Assembly: GCF_040712315.1 (NCBI RefSeq)
Contig: NC_134013.1
Span: 37,459,501-37,523,500 of the forward strand
Direction of reading: 5' to 3'
DNA: 64,000 bases
Origin: Castanea sativa
Lineage: Eukaryota > Streptophyta > Magnoliopsida > Fagales > Fagaceae
Position numbers and translations under genes: made by a program. A model generated the notes under the pieces. It did no database searches. It was not told the origin of the DNA and saw nothing but the letters and a program-made list of their open reading frames with translations. Every line of letters begins with the position of its first letter. Position 1 is the stretch's first letter. Below are positions 1 through 10,711 of the stretch, one piece after another.

Positions 1-30
1 AATGAACCATACTTCAAATGGTCTAACAAG

Positions 31-462
31 ATGAACGGAGACCCCACAAGACATAATCAGAACCTTTATTGTCAGTACCACCAGGAGCGCGAACATACCA
101 CAGAGAATTGCAGAAATTTGTGGTATCATTTGGAGCAATTGGTTAAGGAGGGAAGGTTGCAACAGTTCCTATATAGGCCTAATGGGCAAGTCAGTCACAT
201 AGGTTCAGGTACTCAAGGGAACATCTCTTCGAGGCCTCCGTTGGGCACCATTAATGTCATCTTTGCAACTCCTGGAAGGGCAGATTTATGTCCCTCCCGG
301 GTAATGACTGTAGCTCGACCACTATTCGAGAACTCTAATTGTGGGCCGAAGAGAGCAAAGGTTGCACTGCAGTTGGCATTGAGTTTCTCGGAGAAGGATA
401 AGTTTGGAACTATACAGCCACATAATGATGCTCTAGTGGTCACACTCAGGATAGGGGTATGA
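31..462 (+). pseudogene. gag C-terminal part of Tat element (nucleocapsid-like)
   Basis: The 143-residue frame carries a compact Cys/His knuckle near residues 14-28 (C-x2-H ... H-x4-C, motif CQYHQEREHTTENC). It is followed by a proline-rich linker (RPPLGTINVIF) that in this clade joins gag to protease. The frame ends in a stop at 460-462, just before a frame change into the protease, so a small indel near 450-465 probably separates the two. The true start is outside the window. The role in the parent element would be RNA packaging in the virus-like particle. Confidence 0.75.
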
Positions 463-475
463 CATAAGGCGTGTT

Positions 476-817
476 ATGGTGGATCAAGGCAGTGGGGTGG
501 AAATTATGTATCCCGACTTGTATAGAGGCTTAGGGTTAAAACCATATGATTTGACTAGTTATGATTCACCTCTAGTAGGTTTCGATGGAAAGATGGTTAT
601 ACCAATAGGACAACTCAAGTTGCCGGTACAAACAGGGTCAAAAGTTGTAGAGGTCAACTTCATAGTGATGGATGCATATTCTCCATACACGGCCATCGTG
701 GAGAGACCATGGCTTCATGCCATGGGGGCTGTCCCTTCCACTTTGCATTTGAAGGTGAAATATCTATCTAAGGACCGAGTTGAAGAGCTGATCGGAAGCC
801 AATCTACAGTGAGGTAG
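476..817 (+). pseudogene. retroelement aspartic protease (Tat element)
   Basis: The protease active-site triad region reads VDQGSG near the start of the frame, followed by the typical YPDLYRGLGL helix. Further on are the FIVMDAYSPYTAIVERPWLH stretch and the flap-side LHLKVKY segment. It is in a different frame from gag, and a stop at 815-817 cuts it from the downstream RT frame. In the family this enzyme processes the Gag-Pol polyprotein. It is clearly a relic here. Confidence 0.85.
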
Positions 818-1113
818 TGTATGGTGGCTGCAGTTACACATCAGTCTGGATTTAGGTCATCGGCATCAGATGATCATGATTTGTAGCAATTAAAGGAGCC
901 AAGTTTATCAAGGGATTTATCGGTGGAAGCAGAGTATGAAGCCTTGGAGCGAGTTGCTATAGGTGATGATAAAGAAAAATATTTTTAGATAGGCACCCAG
1001 CTACCTCCTAGGATAAGGAGGAATTGGTGAAGTTCCTTAAGGGAAACCTTGATGTCTTTGCTTAGAATGCTTATGAGGCCCCAGGGGTCGATCTGAGCTT
1101 CATTTTTCATCAT

Positions 1114-2323
1114 TTGAATGTCAACCCCGCTATGATACCAAGTAAGCAGCTGCCTCGGCGATCGTCTAAAGAGCATTTTGATGTTGTCAAAGAAGAAGTA
1201 GTTAAGCTCAAGAAAGTAGGAGCTATTAAGGAGGTATTCTATCCTGATTGGTTGGCCAATACGGTGGTAGTTAAGAAGAAAAATCGCAAATGGCGGGTAT
1301 GTGTGGATTTTACTGATTTGAATAAGGCGTGTCCCAAGGATCCTTTCCCCATGCCTCGTATTGATCAGTTGGTGGTTGCCATGGCTGGGCATCCTCGAAT
1401 GAGTTTCCTAGACGCTTTTCAAGGTTATCACCAAATACCTTTGGTTTTGGATGATCAAGAGAAAACAACCTTTGTTACTCCTACTGGGAAATTATCATTA
1501 TAAGGTAATGTCTTTTGGTTTGAAAAATGCAAGGGCTACTTATCAAAGGATGATGACTAGGATATTCGAATCTCAGTTGGGGAAGAGTATTGAAGTTTAT
1601 ATGGATAACATGGTAGTAAAGAGTAAAATGGTGTCTGGGCATGTTAGAAATCTTGAAAATGTCTTCAAGACACAGAGGAAGTATAAGTTGCATCTAAACG
1701 CTTCCAAATGCTCTTTTGGTATTGGGTCTGGTAAATTTATGGGTTTCATGGTTACACATCGTGGAATCGAAGTTAATCCTGATTAGATTAAGGCTATTAA
1801 CAGTTTGCAACCACCTCGTAATCCTAAGGAAGTTCAGAGATTGACAGGAATGATGGATGCTTTAAATCGGTTTATTTCTTGATCTGCGGATAGATGTAGG
1901 CCTTTCTTCTAACTGCTGAATAGGTGGAAAGAATTTGAGTGGACTGAGGAATGTGTTTTGGCTTTTCAACAGCTCAAAGAGTATCTTTCTCGGCCACCTA
2001 TTATGTCTAAGCTAGAGGTAGATGAGGTACTGTTTGCTTATGTCGTTGTAGTTTCCCATGCTGTTAGCTTGGTGCTGATAAGAGTCGACAATGGTGTTCA
2101 GAGGCTGGTCTATTACGTAAGTAAATCATTGCATGAAACTGAGATTCGCTACTTATCGCTAAAGAAAGCCATTTTGGCAGTGGTGCATACCACACAGAAG
2201 CTTCCCCATTACTTCCAATCTCACACAATTGTGGTTCTAACCCAACTCCCACTCAGATCTCTACTTCAGAGCACTGATTATACGAGAAGGATTGCCAAGT
2301 GGGGAATAATCCTAGGGCTTTAG
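1114..2323 (+). pseudogene. reverse transcriptase and first RNase H (Tat element), with frameshift and stops
   Basis: Two overlapping frames carry the RT: 1114-1503 (KWRVCVDFTDLNKACPKDPFP, fingers and palm) and 1451-1786 (MSFGLKNARATYQR and the active-site region). The catalytic box reads YMDN where gypsy RTs have Y-x-D-D, so the second metal-binding Asp is lost. A frameshift lies near 1490. Stops occur at 1784-1786, 1880-1882 and 1910-1912. The 1958-2323 frame holds the connection/RNase H region (SKSLHETEIRYLSLKKAILA). A further frame change near 2300 leads into the second RNase H. Confidence 0.93.
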
Positions 2324-2874
2324 ATATAAAGTACATGCCGCACACCTCTATAAAGGGTCAGGTCCTTGCTGATTTGGTGGCTGAGTTTACTGAGCCATCA
2401 TTAGAAGAACATACGAAGAGGTTGGCCATGGATGAAAAATCAGTTGACATGATCTCCCTGAAGGAATCTTTATCATGGAAGGTGTACGTAGATGGGGCAG
2501 CAAATCAAAGAGGATCTGGAATGGGGCTGATTATAATATCTCCAAATAAGATCGTCATTGAAAAGTCTTTAAGAATGAGTTTTTCAGCTATGAATAATGA
2601 AGCCGAGTATGAAGCTCTGCTAATAGGGATGAATATGGTTCTGAAAATGGGAGGGAAGAATGTAGAGATGTTCTCGAACTCAAGGTTGATTGTAGGCCCA
2701 GTGGAAGGGGAGCTAGAAGCTAGAGACTCGAGAATGCAGGAAGATTTAAGTCAGGTTAGAAAATTGCAATCAAATTTTGAATCTTTCACTTTGGTGCAAA
2801 TTTCCAGAAACAAGAACACACATGCCGACTCTCTAGCCACCTTGGCAACGTCCTCAGCACAGAGTTTACCTTGA
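2299..2874 (+). pseudogene. second, archaeal-type RNase H (aRNH) of Tat element
   Basis: This 191-residue frame is a separate RNase H domain placed between the normal gypsy RNase H and integrase. Motifs in order are SWKVYVDGAAN (first catalytic Asp), NNEAEYEALLIG (catalytic Glu), MFSNSRLIVG (where the family usually has S-D-S, so the Asp is replaced by Asn) and KNTHADSLATLA (last Asp). Acquisition of this extra domain is a known property of Tat-clade elements. The frame stays open for its whole length, although the third catalytic residue appears lost. Confidence 0.87.
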
Positions 2875-3072
2875 GTTATTTTAGTGGAAGACTTGTATAC
2901 GCCTACTAAGATAAATGTAAACATAGTTCGAGTTCATCAGATTAAAGTGGGACCCAGTTGGATGGATCCTGTGATGCTGTTTCTTAAAGAGAATGTCTTA
3001 CCTGAAGAAAAATCTGAGGCCAACAAGGTACGTAGGAAGGTTCCTTGGTTTTGATTATCCGAGAACCAAAAG

Positions 3073-4193
3073 TTGTACAAGCGCCCTTTTTCTATACTAT
3101 ATATGTTGTGCATGCACCCTAAAGCAACGGAGTTGCTGCTAGAAGGCATGAGGGGATTTGTGAAAGTCATACAAGAGGAAGATCCTTGTCTCATAGAGCC
3201 CTCACTCAAGAATATTAGTGGCCTAATATGCAGAAGGAAGCACTGGAGTATGTAAAAAAGTGTGATCAATGTCAAAGGTTTGCTCCCAATATTCATCAAC
3301 CAAGGGGAGTTCTCAATCCTTTATCCAGTCCTTGGCCTTTTACTCAATGGGGCTTAGATATTGTAGGACCTTTCCCCAAGGTAGCCAGGAATAAGAGATT
3401 TCTGCTGGTTGGCACGGATTACTTTACTAAATGGGTTAAGGCCGAGCCATTATCAAATATCAGAGATCTGGACGCAAGAAGATTTTTCTGGAAGAATATT
3501 TTCACTCGGTTTAGGATTCCTCATTCCCTTATCTCTGATAATGGTGTTTAGTTTGATAGCAAGGCCTTTAGAAGATATTGTTGTGATCTTGGCATTACAA
3601 ATAGATATTTCACTCCGACTTATCCGCTAGGGAATGGATAGGCCGAGGCTGTTAACAAGGTAACTATTAATGGGCTTAAGAAGAGGTTGGATGATGCTAA
3701 GGGGAGATGGGTAGAGGATTTGCCTCATGTCCTTTGGACTTATAAGACTACACCCCGCAGGTCCACAGGAGAAACTCCTTTTTTGATAACTTATGATGCC
3801 GAGGCGGTAATTCCTCTCGATATAGGTTTCCCAACGCTGAGGTCGAGTTCCTTTGGTCCGAGAGATAATAATAGATTGTTAGAAAAGAGTTTGGACCCAG
3901 CTGAAAAACAAAGGAAAAATTCTATGGTTCAACTAGCATACTACCAGCACAAGCTTAAACAAGGTTATGACTCGAACGTTAAGCTAAGACCACTAGCGCC
4001 AGGGGACTTGGTGTTAAGGAAAGTTTTAGGTACGGCAAAAAATCCAGCTTAGGGAAAATTAGGGCCAAACTAGGAAGGGTCATATCGCATCACCTCAATA
4101 GCTGGAATATGAGCTTTTTATCTGGAAGATTTGGATGAAAGGGTTGTACCCCGTCCTTGGAATGTAAATAACCTGCGAAGGTACTACTATTAA
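3073..4193 (+). pseudogene. integrase of Tat element, stop-ridden
   Basis: The zinc-binding end (KKCDQCQRFAP) is followed by the DDE core: Asp in WGLDIVGPFP, Asp in LISDNG and Glu in the AEAVNK helix. Stops sit at 3549-3551 and 3639-3641, on either side of core motifs. The 3687-4052 frame (WVEDLPHVLWTYKTTPRRSTGETPF when read across, then GDLVLRKV) is the C-terminal half. After more stops at 4050-4073 a conserved tail (EDLDERVVPRPWN) leads to a terminator at 4191-4193, probably the natural end of pol. Integrase inserts element cDNA in the family; this copy is dead. Confidence 0.9.
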
Positions 4194-4256
4194 TGAAGTG
4201 TTTTTCAGTTCTAAATATAATCTACTATTTTATGTGTTACATTCGTTGTCTCTCTA

Positions 4257-4950
4257 AAGATTCAAACAGAACCTTGGCTATGCCTGGCTCCTCAAACCAC
4301 ATACCTTGGAGAAATTGATATCTTTCATTATCTTTGAAGATTCAAACAAAACCTTGGCTATGTCTGGCTCCTCAGACCACATACCTTAGGGAAATTGATA
4401 TCTTTCATTATGTCTAAGATTCAAACAGAACATTGGCCATGCCTAGATCCTCGGACCACATGCCTTGGGAAAATTGATATGTTTCATTATCTTTAAGATT
4501 CAAACAAAACCTTGGCTATGTCTGGCTCCTCAGACCACATACCTTGGAGAATTTGATATATTTCATTATGTCTAAGATTCAAACAAAACTTTGGTTGTGC
4601 TTGGCTCCTCAGACCACATACCTTGGGGAAATTGATATCTTTCATTATATCTAAGATTCAAACAGAACCTTGGCTATGCTTAACTCTTGGAACCACATGC
4701 CTTGGAAAAATTGATATATTTCATTATCTCTAAGATTCAAACAGAATATTGGCTATGTCTAGCTCCTCGAAACACATACCTTGGAGAAATTGATATATTT
4801 CATTATCTCTAAGATTCAAACAGATGCCTGGCTCCTCAGACCACATGCCTTAGAAAAATTGATATATTTCATTATCTCCATGAATTAAACAGAACATTGG
4901 CTATGCCTGGACTCTCAGACCACATACCTTGGAAAAATTGATGTCTATCA
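4257..4950 (+). repeat. about nine tandem copies of a 79-80 bp repeat in the 3' non-pol region of the Tat element
   Basis: Copies begin AAGATTCAAACAGAAC and continue through CTTGGCTATGCCTGGCTCC, CAGACCACATACCTTGG and AAATTGATATCTTTCATTAT. Starts are at about 4257, 4337, 4416, 4495, 4574, 4653, 4732 and 4811, with a degenerate last copy from about 4880. Spacing is 80, 79, 79, 79, 79, 79, 79, so the array is very regular although copies differ by point changes and one has a short deletion. It starts only about 65 bp after the end of pol. Arrays in this place are known in Ogre/Tat elements and can seed satellite DNA. Confidence 0.95.
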
Positions 4951-5267
4951 ATTTTTTATATAAGTTATTGGATAGACCTTTAGTTATACTTGGTTACCTG
5001 GATTTCCTACGTTAGGTAATTTACTATCTCAAGCTATTTTTTTCTAAGTGTTGGTGTTCATATTGATTATGGTTTGTCTCTCTGACCACATATTTTTGGG
5101 GATTCTTAGAAAAGTGATCTAGACAATTGGAAGTCCATGAGCATCACTTAAAGCATTTATGAACACAACATATATATCGTTTTAATCTATTTGATATCTG
5201 GATGCCTAATAAAGAGCATCATGTTTATGAAGAATGATGCGATTGCTTACTCTGCTGTAATGTATAG

Positions 5268-5305
<38 letters not shown>

Positions 5306-5550
5306 AAATAAGTTTGGGGAATGTCTTATTGTCTTCCTAAATAAGTGTTGAGAAAAACAAGAATTACTCAAAGAAAGCACACAAGCATAACTGTCAGGAA
5401 TAAGGAAATTATAGTTTTTTCATTGATTTAATTCTCGGAAAAGGTCAATGTGCTTACAAAAATCTACTTATATAGTTACAAGAGAGAGGATATAACGAAA
5501 AAGTTGTAGAGAAAAGTAAATTAATTGCTAAGGAAATAAAATCCTATGGC
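4951..5550. other. internal non-coding 3' region of the Tat element, with an (AT)n tract
   Basis: No reading frame of note. A (TA)n microsatellite lies at about 5272-5302. The rest is AT-rich and presumably part of the element between pol and the antisense ORF. Confidence 0.6.
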
Positions 5551-8390
5551 CTAGGCCTTGGATATGGGGGCAGGATCTTCTTTGGCTAGAGGAGGAGGGT
5601 CATCTCTCTTACTTGATTGGGAGGTGTTAGTGGCTTTCACTGTGGGCTCAACCTTTTTAGGTTTGGCCTCCGCCTCTTTTGCCTTGGCAACCTCCTTGGG
5701 CTTGTCAGCTTCCTTGGTCTCTGAGGGAGGCTTGACTTCCTTGCCTTTGCCTTTGTCTTTCTCCACCCCATCTTTTTTGCTCTGATCACTAACCTGGCTA
5801 GATTCTTTGGGGGGCACAGAGGGAGGAGGAGGGCGGTTTTGTGCAACCGAAAGCTGCTCAGAAGAACCTAGGACGGTGGTAGAGGGAAAAGTAAAGGCAG
5901 TGGGGACTTCACGAATATCAGGATGGTAGTATATGCTTTCAGACTGCCTCCACTTCGAGGAAATAGGGACCCTTGCAAGATCGAGGGCTTTTGCCCAAGT
6001 CTCCTTGTAGTAATCCCTATATACCTTGGCCAGCTTCTTAGCTAACCAAATCTCAGTTTCTTCAACTCCTTGGGTATATTAAGCTAGTCGTGAGGCCTCC
6101 GCAGCTTCCTCAGCCCCCCGAGCGGTGGCCTTAACTTTCTCCAGCTCAGCCTTGAGGTCCGAAACCAATTTCTGCTGAGTGGCAAGATCTATCTCTTTAA
6201 GATGGAGTTGTTTGCATTGATCTTCAGTCTGCCGCTAAGCACTTTCTATGCTAGACTTAGCACTTTTTTGCCTTCTCTCCTCAGGAATCAATTTGTCAAC
6301 CCATTCCTTTTTCTCTTCTTGTAAGGTCCCCAAGGCCTTGATAGTCTCGGCATGGGCTTGGATCTCGGCATTGGTCTCCTTCTTAGCGTCCTTGACCTAT
6401 TCCTCAGCAATGAAGACTTCTTGGATAGCCTGTACAAGAATAGTAAAACTTAAATAAATAAATAACAAAACGTTTATTTAATTAGTGTGAGAGTGAGGCT
6501 TACCATAGCAAGGTCCCTTTTCAGTGACAAGAAGAGGTTTGGCTACTTCATACGCTTTAGAGCGTCCATGTCCTTTGGGAGAAGGAGAGGCAGCTCCAAA
6601 GCTTCTGCGATGTATGCTGAGTGCCCTCTTTGAAATTCTCTTATGGAGGCATTCAATGGGATGACAACCCCTTCCACCTCCAGCTGAGGAGCCCAAGTGC
6701 GTTGTTGGTGCACCTTGGGAATAGTCATTTCCTCCCTGTTATCTGTGGGTGTGATATGCTTGCCTTTGGCCACTTTCTGTTATTTGGCCCCCTTTGGAGG
6801 AACCAGTTCTCCCTCTTCCAATTCCTGCTCATTTCTTTTCTTCTTTAAATCGTCTATGGGGAGCAGGCCGGTTCCGGTTGTGGTTGTGGATAGGGGAGGG
6901 TTTAGTGGTAAGGTGGGCTGAAGTTGGGTTTTGGGGCCTCTTTGGAAGATGACCCTTTTGTCCTACCAGCCATTAGATCCTTCAAGCCTTTCCTCGAATT
7001 TCAAGCCATCGATTCTTCCTCGGCTTCGCTATCTACTTCGGCAATTAATTAAAGAGGGAAACCTGGTTGTTGTCTTGCCGAGCTCACTCTCTGTGTTTGA
7101 GAGGTTAATAAGATTAATCCGCTCCTCTTCTTCCTTCTTTAATTGAAATTTGTCTATTTCTTCTTCGAGTGACAAATGAGAGGAGGAAGATTCTTCCCTG
7201 GGGGCTGCTACTTCGGAGTGTCTAAGGGGAATTGCTACTATTTGGCATGCGAAAAGGATGACAGAAGGTTCGTTAGGCAGTTCCCGTGAGGTGAGGAATC
7301 CTACTTTTGAGACGTTTATTCTTCTACGTCTACGGTCACCCGCGATGATGGCGTTACTAATGTCTTGGAAGGTAGTCGATAGGGGTTCAAAGCTCAGGAT
7401 GAGATGGGTTGCCCTCAATTGCCCGTCTTCGCTCACAAACACCTTGGATTTAAAACTCTGTTAAGGTCCTTGACGTTGGATAGACTCAAACAGGGTGCTA
7501 CATATTGCTTATCTGCAAAAACATCTGAGAAGCTAAATATGGTTAGACCAATAACAACCGCCACCCAAAGAGAAACTAAAGTAAAATAAAAACATGAATG
7601 ATAAAGTTAGAAGAACTAAACCCCATGCCAAGGGACCTAATCCTATGGAATCACACCTGTGTTCCCTCCTCGACTGGACAGTGAGGACCGTCGTACCACT
7701 CCCCGGAGGCGATTAGGTAATCGTCCTTCATGCCTTTGTTAGATTTGGAAAGACACGATATAAGCCTAATGATGTTAGACCTAGACTTGAGGTAATACCC
7801 CAAGTCCTTAAGTGAGCGACACTCATACATATGGACAACGTCGTGCCATGTGAGTCTCAAACCCATCAGCTCATTAAGAGCGTCGACACTACCTAAGATT
7901 CTAAATACGTTAGGTGCATGATATGAGCGTCGACCTTCATGCCTTTGTTAGATTTGGGAAGACACGATATGAGCCTAACAATGTTAGACCTAAACTTGAG
8001 GTAATACCCCGAGTCCTTAAGTGAGCGACACTCATACATATGGACAACGTCGTGCCATGTGAGTCTCAAACCCATCTACTCGTTGAGAGCGTCGACACTA
8101 CTTAAGATTCTAAATACGTTAGGTGCATATTGGTGCGGGCATAATCTATGATTACACAGGTAATCTCGGGTTACATTCCCCATGGGAAGTGTCATTCCTC
8201 CTTCTGAGAATGCAATTATGGGAATGACAACTTCCCCTTCTTCCTTAGCGGTTTATATTTGGTCTGGGGCACTGTACCTCAAACCCACTCCTTGGGGAAT
8301 GTGGTATTTAGCTCGGAAACCCTCCATACCGGCGGGAGTGTCTACTAAACATTTGAATCTACCTATTTGGACGAAATAAAAATGAAGATT
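5551..8390 (-). pseudogene. antisense ORF region of the Tat element (remnant, probably once spliced)
   Basis: On the minus strand, from about 8390 down to 5551, protein-like pieces follow one another. First are segments around FSEGGMTLPMGN, then MGLRLTWHDVVHMYECRSL (twice, at 8075-7893 and 7866-7651), a 137-residue piece at 7442-7029 ending in a charged coiled stretch (SLEEEIDKFQLKKEEEERI), and 6773-6543 (EVEGVVIPLNASIREFQ). Last is a Lys/Glu/Pro-rich end at 5817-5551 (KEVAKAKEAEAKPKKVE). Stops and frame changes lie between pieces; some gaps could be introns. An antisense ORF before the 3' LTR is known for Tat/Grande elements, function unknown. I recognise the style of protein from woody-plant genomes but cannot assign a biochemical role. 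Confidence 0.7.
7725..8129 (-). repeat. 209-bp tandem duplication inside the antisense ORF
   Basis: The segment starting CCTTCATGCCTTTGTTAGAT at 7725 recurs at 7934, giving a period of 209 bp with only scattered differences up to about 8128. Both copies encode, on the minus strand, the same TWHDVVHMYECRSLKD domain, so the domain was duplicated head to tail. Confidence 0.93.
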
Positions 8391-8852
8391 TAGAAAAGAA
8401 AATGGGTAAAATTAATGGCCGAGGAGAAAAAGAATCTAGGAGCGTGAAAACTTACAAAGGAAAGAACGGTGGACTTTTCAGGAACTTCTTGGAAACTAAG
8501 AGAGTAAAGGATTCTTAAGGGATGATTGATTTGCAAAATAATGAGAAAGTTACACCCTTCCAAACGTTTTATATGAAAGGTGTGATACAGCAGGAGTTAG
8601 CCCGCTAAAAATTTGGGGGAAAGATTTTGGCCATTGGATCTACATCCTACCGTTGAATGTGGAGGACAGGGCATCGCCTAGAGCATTTAATGTAGACATT
8701 GTGGGCTTCGAAGCGTCAGAAACAGTTTCCAAAAGGGGAACGACATTCTCATGTGTGGAAATTTGGGAAATGTGTAGAAGTTGTTGCGTTGGGTCAAAAC
8801 TCCAATTTTATCCTCGAATGAGGAAGAAAAAAATGAAGTTTTGAGGGGCTAT
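8391..8852. other. non-coding end of the Tat element before its 3' LTR, with polypurine tract
   Basis: No convincing coding frame. Just before the LTR lies a purine-rich run (GAAGTTTTGAGGGGCTAT, about 8834-8852), the likely polypurine tract that primes plus-strand synthesis. It directly abuts the LTR start. Confidence 0.65.
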
Positions 8853-9608
8853 TGTGGGGGACAAAAGGCTCAAGATACGTTTTTAGGCCATGGGCTTGAG
8901 CCGAGGACATTTGCTTGTCCGAGGATGGGTTAATGGTAATAAGGATATCAAACTTACAGCCCCGAAAGCAAATGTGGCGAATGAGGAGAATGCAAATAAT
9001 CCAAGGAAGACTACCTCATCAGCTGAGTACAGCGAGGATCAAGTGGTACGTCGTGTTAACTAAAATGATATTTTAGAAGGTCTTGGGGATGAAGATATGT
9101 TTAAAAGAGGCACAGAGAGCAAAAGGGGTAAAGAAAAGATCTTAGGAAAAGCTGCTACCACCGCATTGAATGCTCTGTACCTAAGTCTCTAGCCGCATTT
9201 ATAAAGAAATGATACCCGAACAGTGATTTTCAGCCTTACAGCTATTACCTAGGGACTTCCAAAAGAGGCGGATGAGACAAGTATCAAGGGGAGCAATCTG
9301 AATCTAGGGGAAGGGAGAAGGGATTATAAGAGAGAAGGAGGTCCTGTAAAAGAAAGGAGAGATTTTTGTAAAGAATTTTTAAAGTAAGAAGAAATATTAA
9401 CACTTGGTTCTCGGCTTGAGTCCGAGGATAAACTTTATCTTATAAACCTATTCATCTATATTGTTTTGTGATCTCGGGTTATTGTCATTACCGTTGAAGC
9501 TCATTAGAATCAAGATTTCAAGTCCACTCTCTATAAATTTATTGTATTAGGTTTTTTGGGCCTACGTCCTCCTCCTTGTTGTGCCGGGGCTCAAATTGAC
9601 ACCTTACA
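8853..9608 (+). mobile_element. 3' LTR of the Tat element
   Basis: The LTR begins TGTGGGGGACAAAAGG directly after a purine-rich tract and ends near TTGACACCTTACA, giving TG...CA ends. The exact right edge is 9601 or 9608. A repeated CCGAGGA-type motif and a TATA-like stretch near 9200 lie inside. The partner 5' LTR lies outside the window, so target-site duplication cannot be tested. A related but diverged solo copy lies at 46424-47195. Confidence 0.8.
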
Positions 9609-10711
9609 ACACTCCTCTACTAATCCATATCTTCAAAATAAACTTATCCTAATTTTTAAATTAAAAAAAAAAATCTCAGTCCACCGGTTTCTTTACAAAA
9701 TAAGACATTCTCCATTTTTTTTTAACTTTATTAAAACTTAGAGAAAGTATCCTATGAGACACTCTCTCCATGTTAGCATCTATTTGGTGAGCCTTTCCAA
9801 TCAAAATAGGACACGCTTAACACCTTAAAGTCATAATACCCACACAAATTTCAATAGCCCGACCAGCTCCTTTTAAGTTTTATTTATCTTGAGTTTTTCA
9901 AAATTCAAATTTCATTCTCCTCTCTCTCTCTCTCTCTCTCTCTGTTCGAACTGATGGTATGTGTCTCTTCCAATTCCAGCCGATGGTAATCCACCAAATG
10001 GCGACGATCCGACAATTGCTCTACCCCAACGACAACACCACAAAAAGAACCTATATACCATTTTACAAATACCATGGTCTCTGGTGACTCTGACAAGTTT
10101 TTTTCTCAAATTGCTCACCTAAATACCATAGGATAATTTCTCTAAAACTTATTGGTTTCTTTTATTTCACTTTTGAGTTGTGTCCTAATCTAAAATTTAA
10201 GATGATTGGAAAATTGTGAGTTACGACACACTAGACAAAAAAAAAAAAAAAAATCCTTTTGCGTGTGCTGGAAACATAATAGATTATGGGAAATTTTTTG
10301 TCCAAACCATCCAAAGATATGGAAGAAAAAATGTCCTCATAACAAAAATTAAAATAAAAAAAGCTGACAAAAAAGACACTCCACTCCACCTATCCACTGT
10401 AGACTCCATCAGGTTGGTTCATTCTATAAAATCATCAAAGCTGGTATCTTATACACACACCAAGCACATGAATACATACCTCTCACAGGGGCGCATGAGA
10501 TTTTTCCCTACAAAATCTCCACACTCCCTCCCCCCAAAGCTGCAATAAATGTTGGCGCTGGACAGTAGGAACACAGTTAGCAGTTGGCAGTTTCACACGC
10601 ATACACCACACCTCTCAACTTTTCAATACTAAAATAAATAAATAAAGCAGTCTTTAAAGTCGCAAGCCTCAAAACTCAAGTCTCGAGTCTCTCCTAACAA
10701 TTTATTGAACA
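9609..10711. other. spacer and promoter region of the saccharopine-dehydrogenase-like gene
   Basis: The stretch is AT-rich and has a (CT)n tract at about 9918-9944 and a poly-A run near 10237. Short frames here have no family-like sequence. The last few hundred bases must hold the promoter and 5' UTR, but no clear TATA box can be singled out. Confidence 0.6.

Larger units (their letters stand above)
1..9608 (+). mobile_element. Ty3/gypsy LTR retrotransposon, Tat lineage, 5' end outside the window, degenerate
   Basis: Read left to right the stretch holds the end of gag, an aspartic protease, reverse transcriptase, RNase H, a second RNase H, integrase, a long non-pol 3' region with tandem repeats and an antisense ORF, and an LTR. 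The order PR-RT-RH-INT defines Ty3/gypsy. A second, archaeal-type RNase H before integrase and an antisense ORF before the 3' LTR are known hallmarks of the Tat clade (Grande, Ogre, Retand relatives). The 5' LTR, primer binding site and start of gag lie left of the window. The element is broken by frameshifts and many in-frame stops and cannot move by itself. It ends about 1.1 kb upstream of the saccharopine-dehydrogenase-like gene. Confidence 0.93.

Noticed and set aside
4257..4950. CRISPR array
   Set aside because: The units are contiguous near-identical repeats without unique spacers, inside a retrotransposon of a plant genome.
10216..10548. 110-aa frame upstream of the saccharopine-dehydrogenase-like gene
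   Set aside because: Lysine-rich composition from poly-A runs, no family features, and in the promoter/5' region of a gene with a better start.
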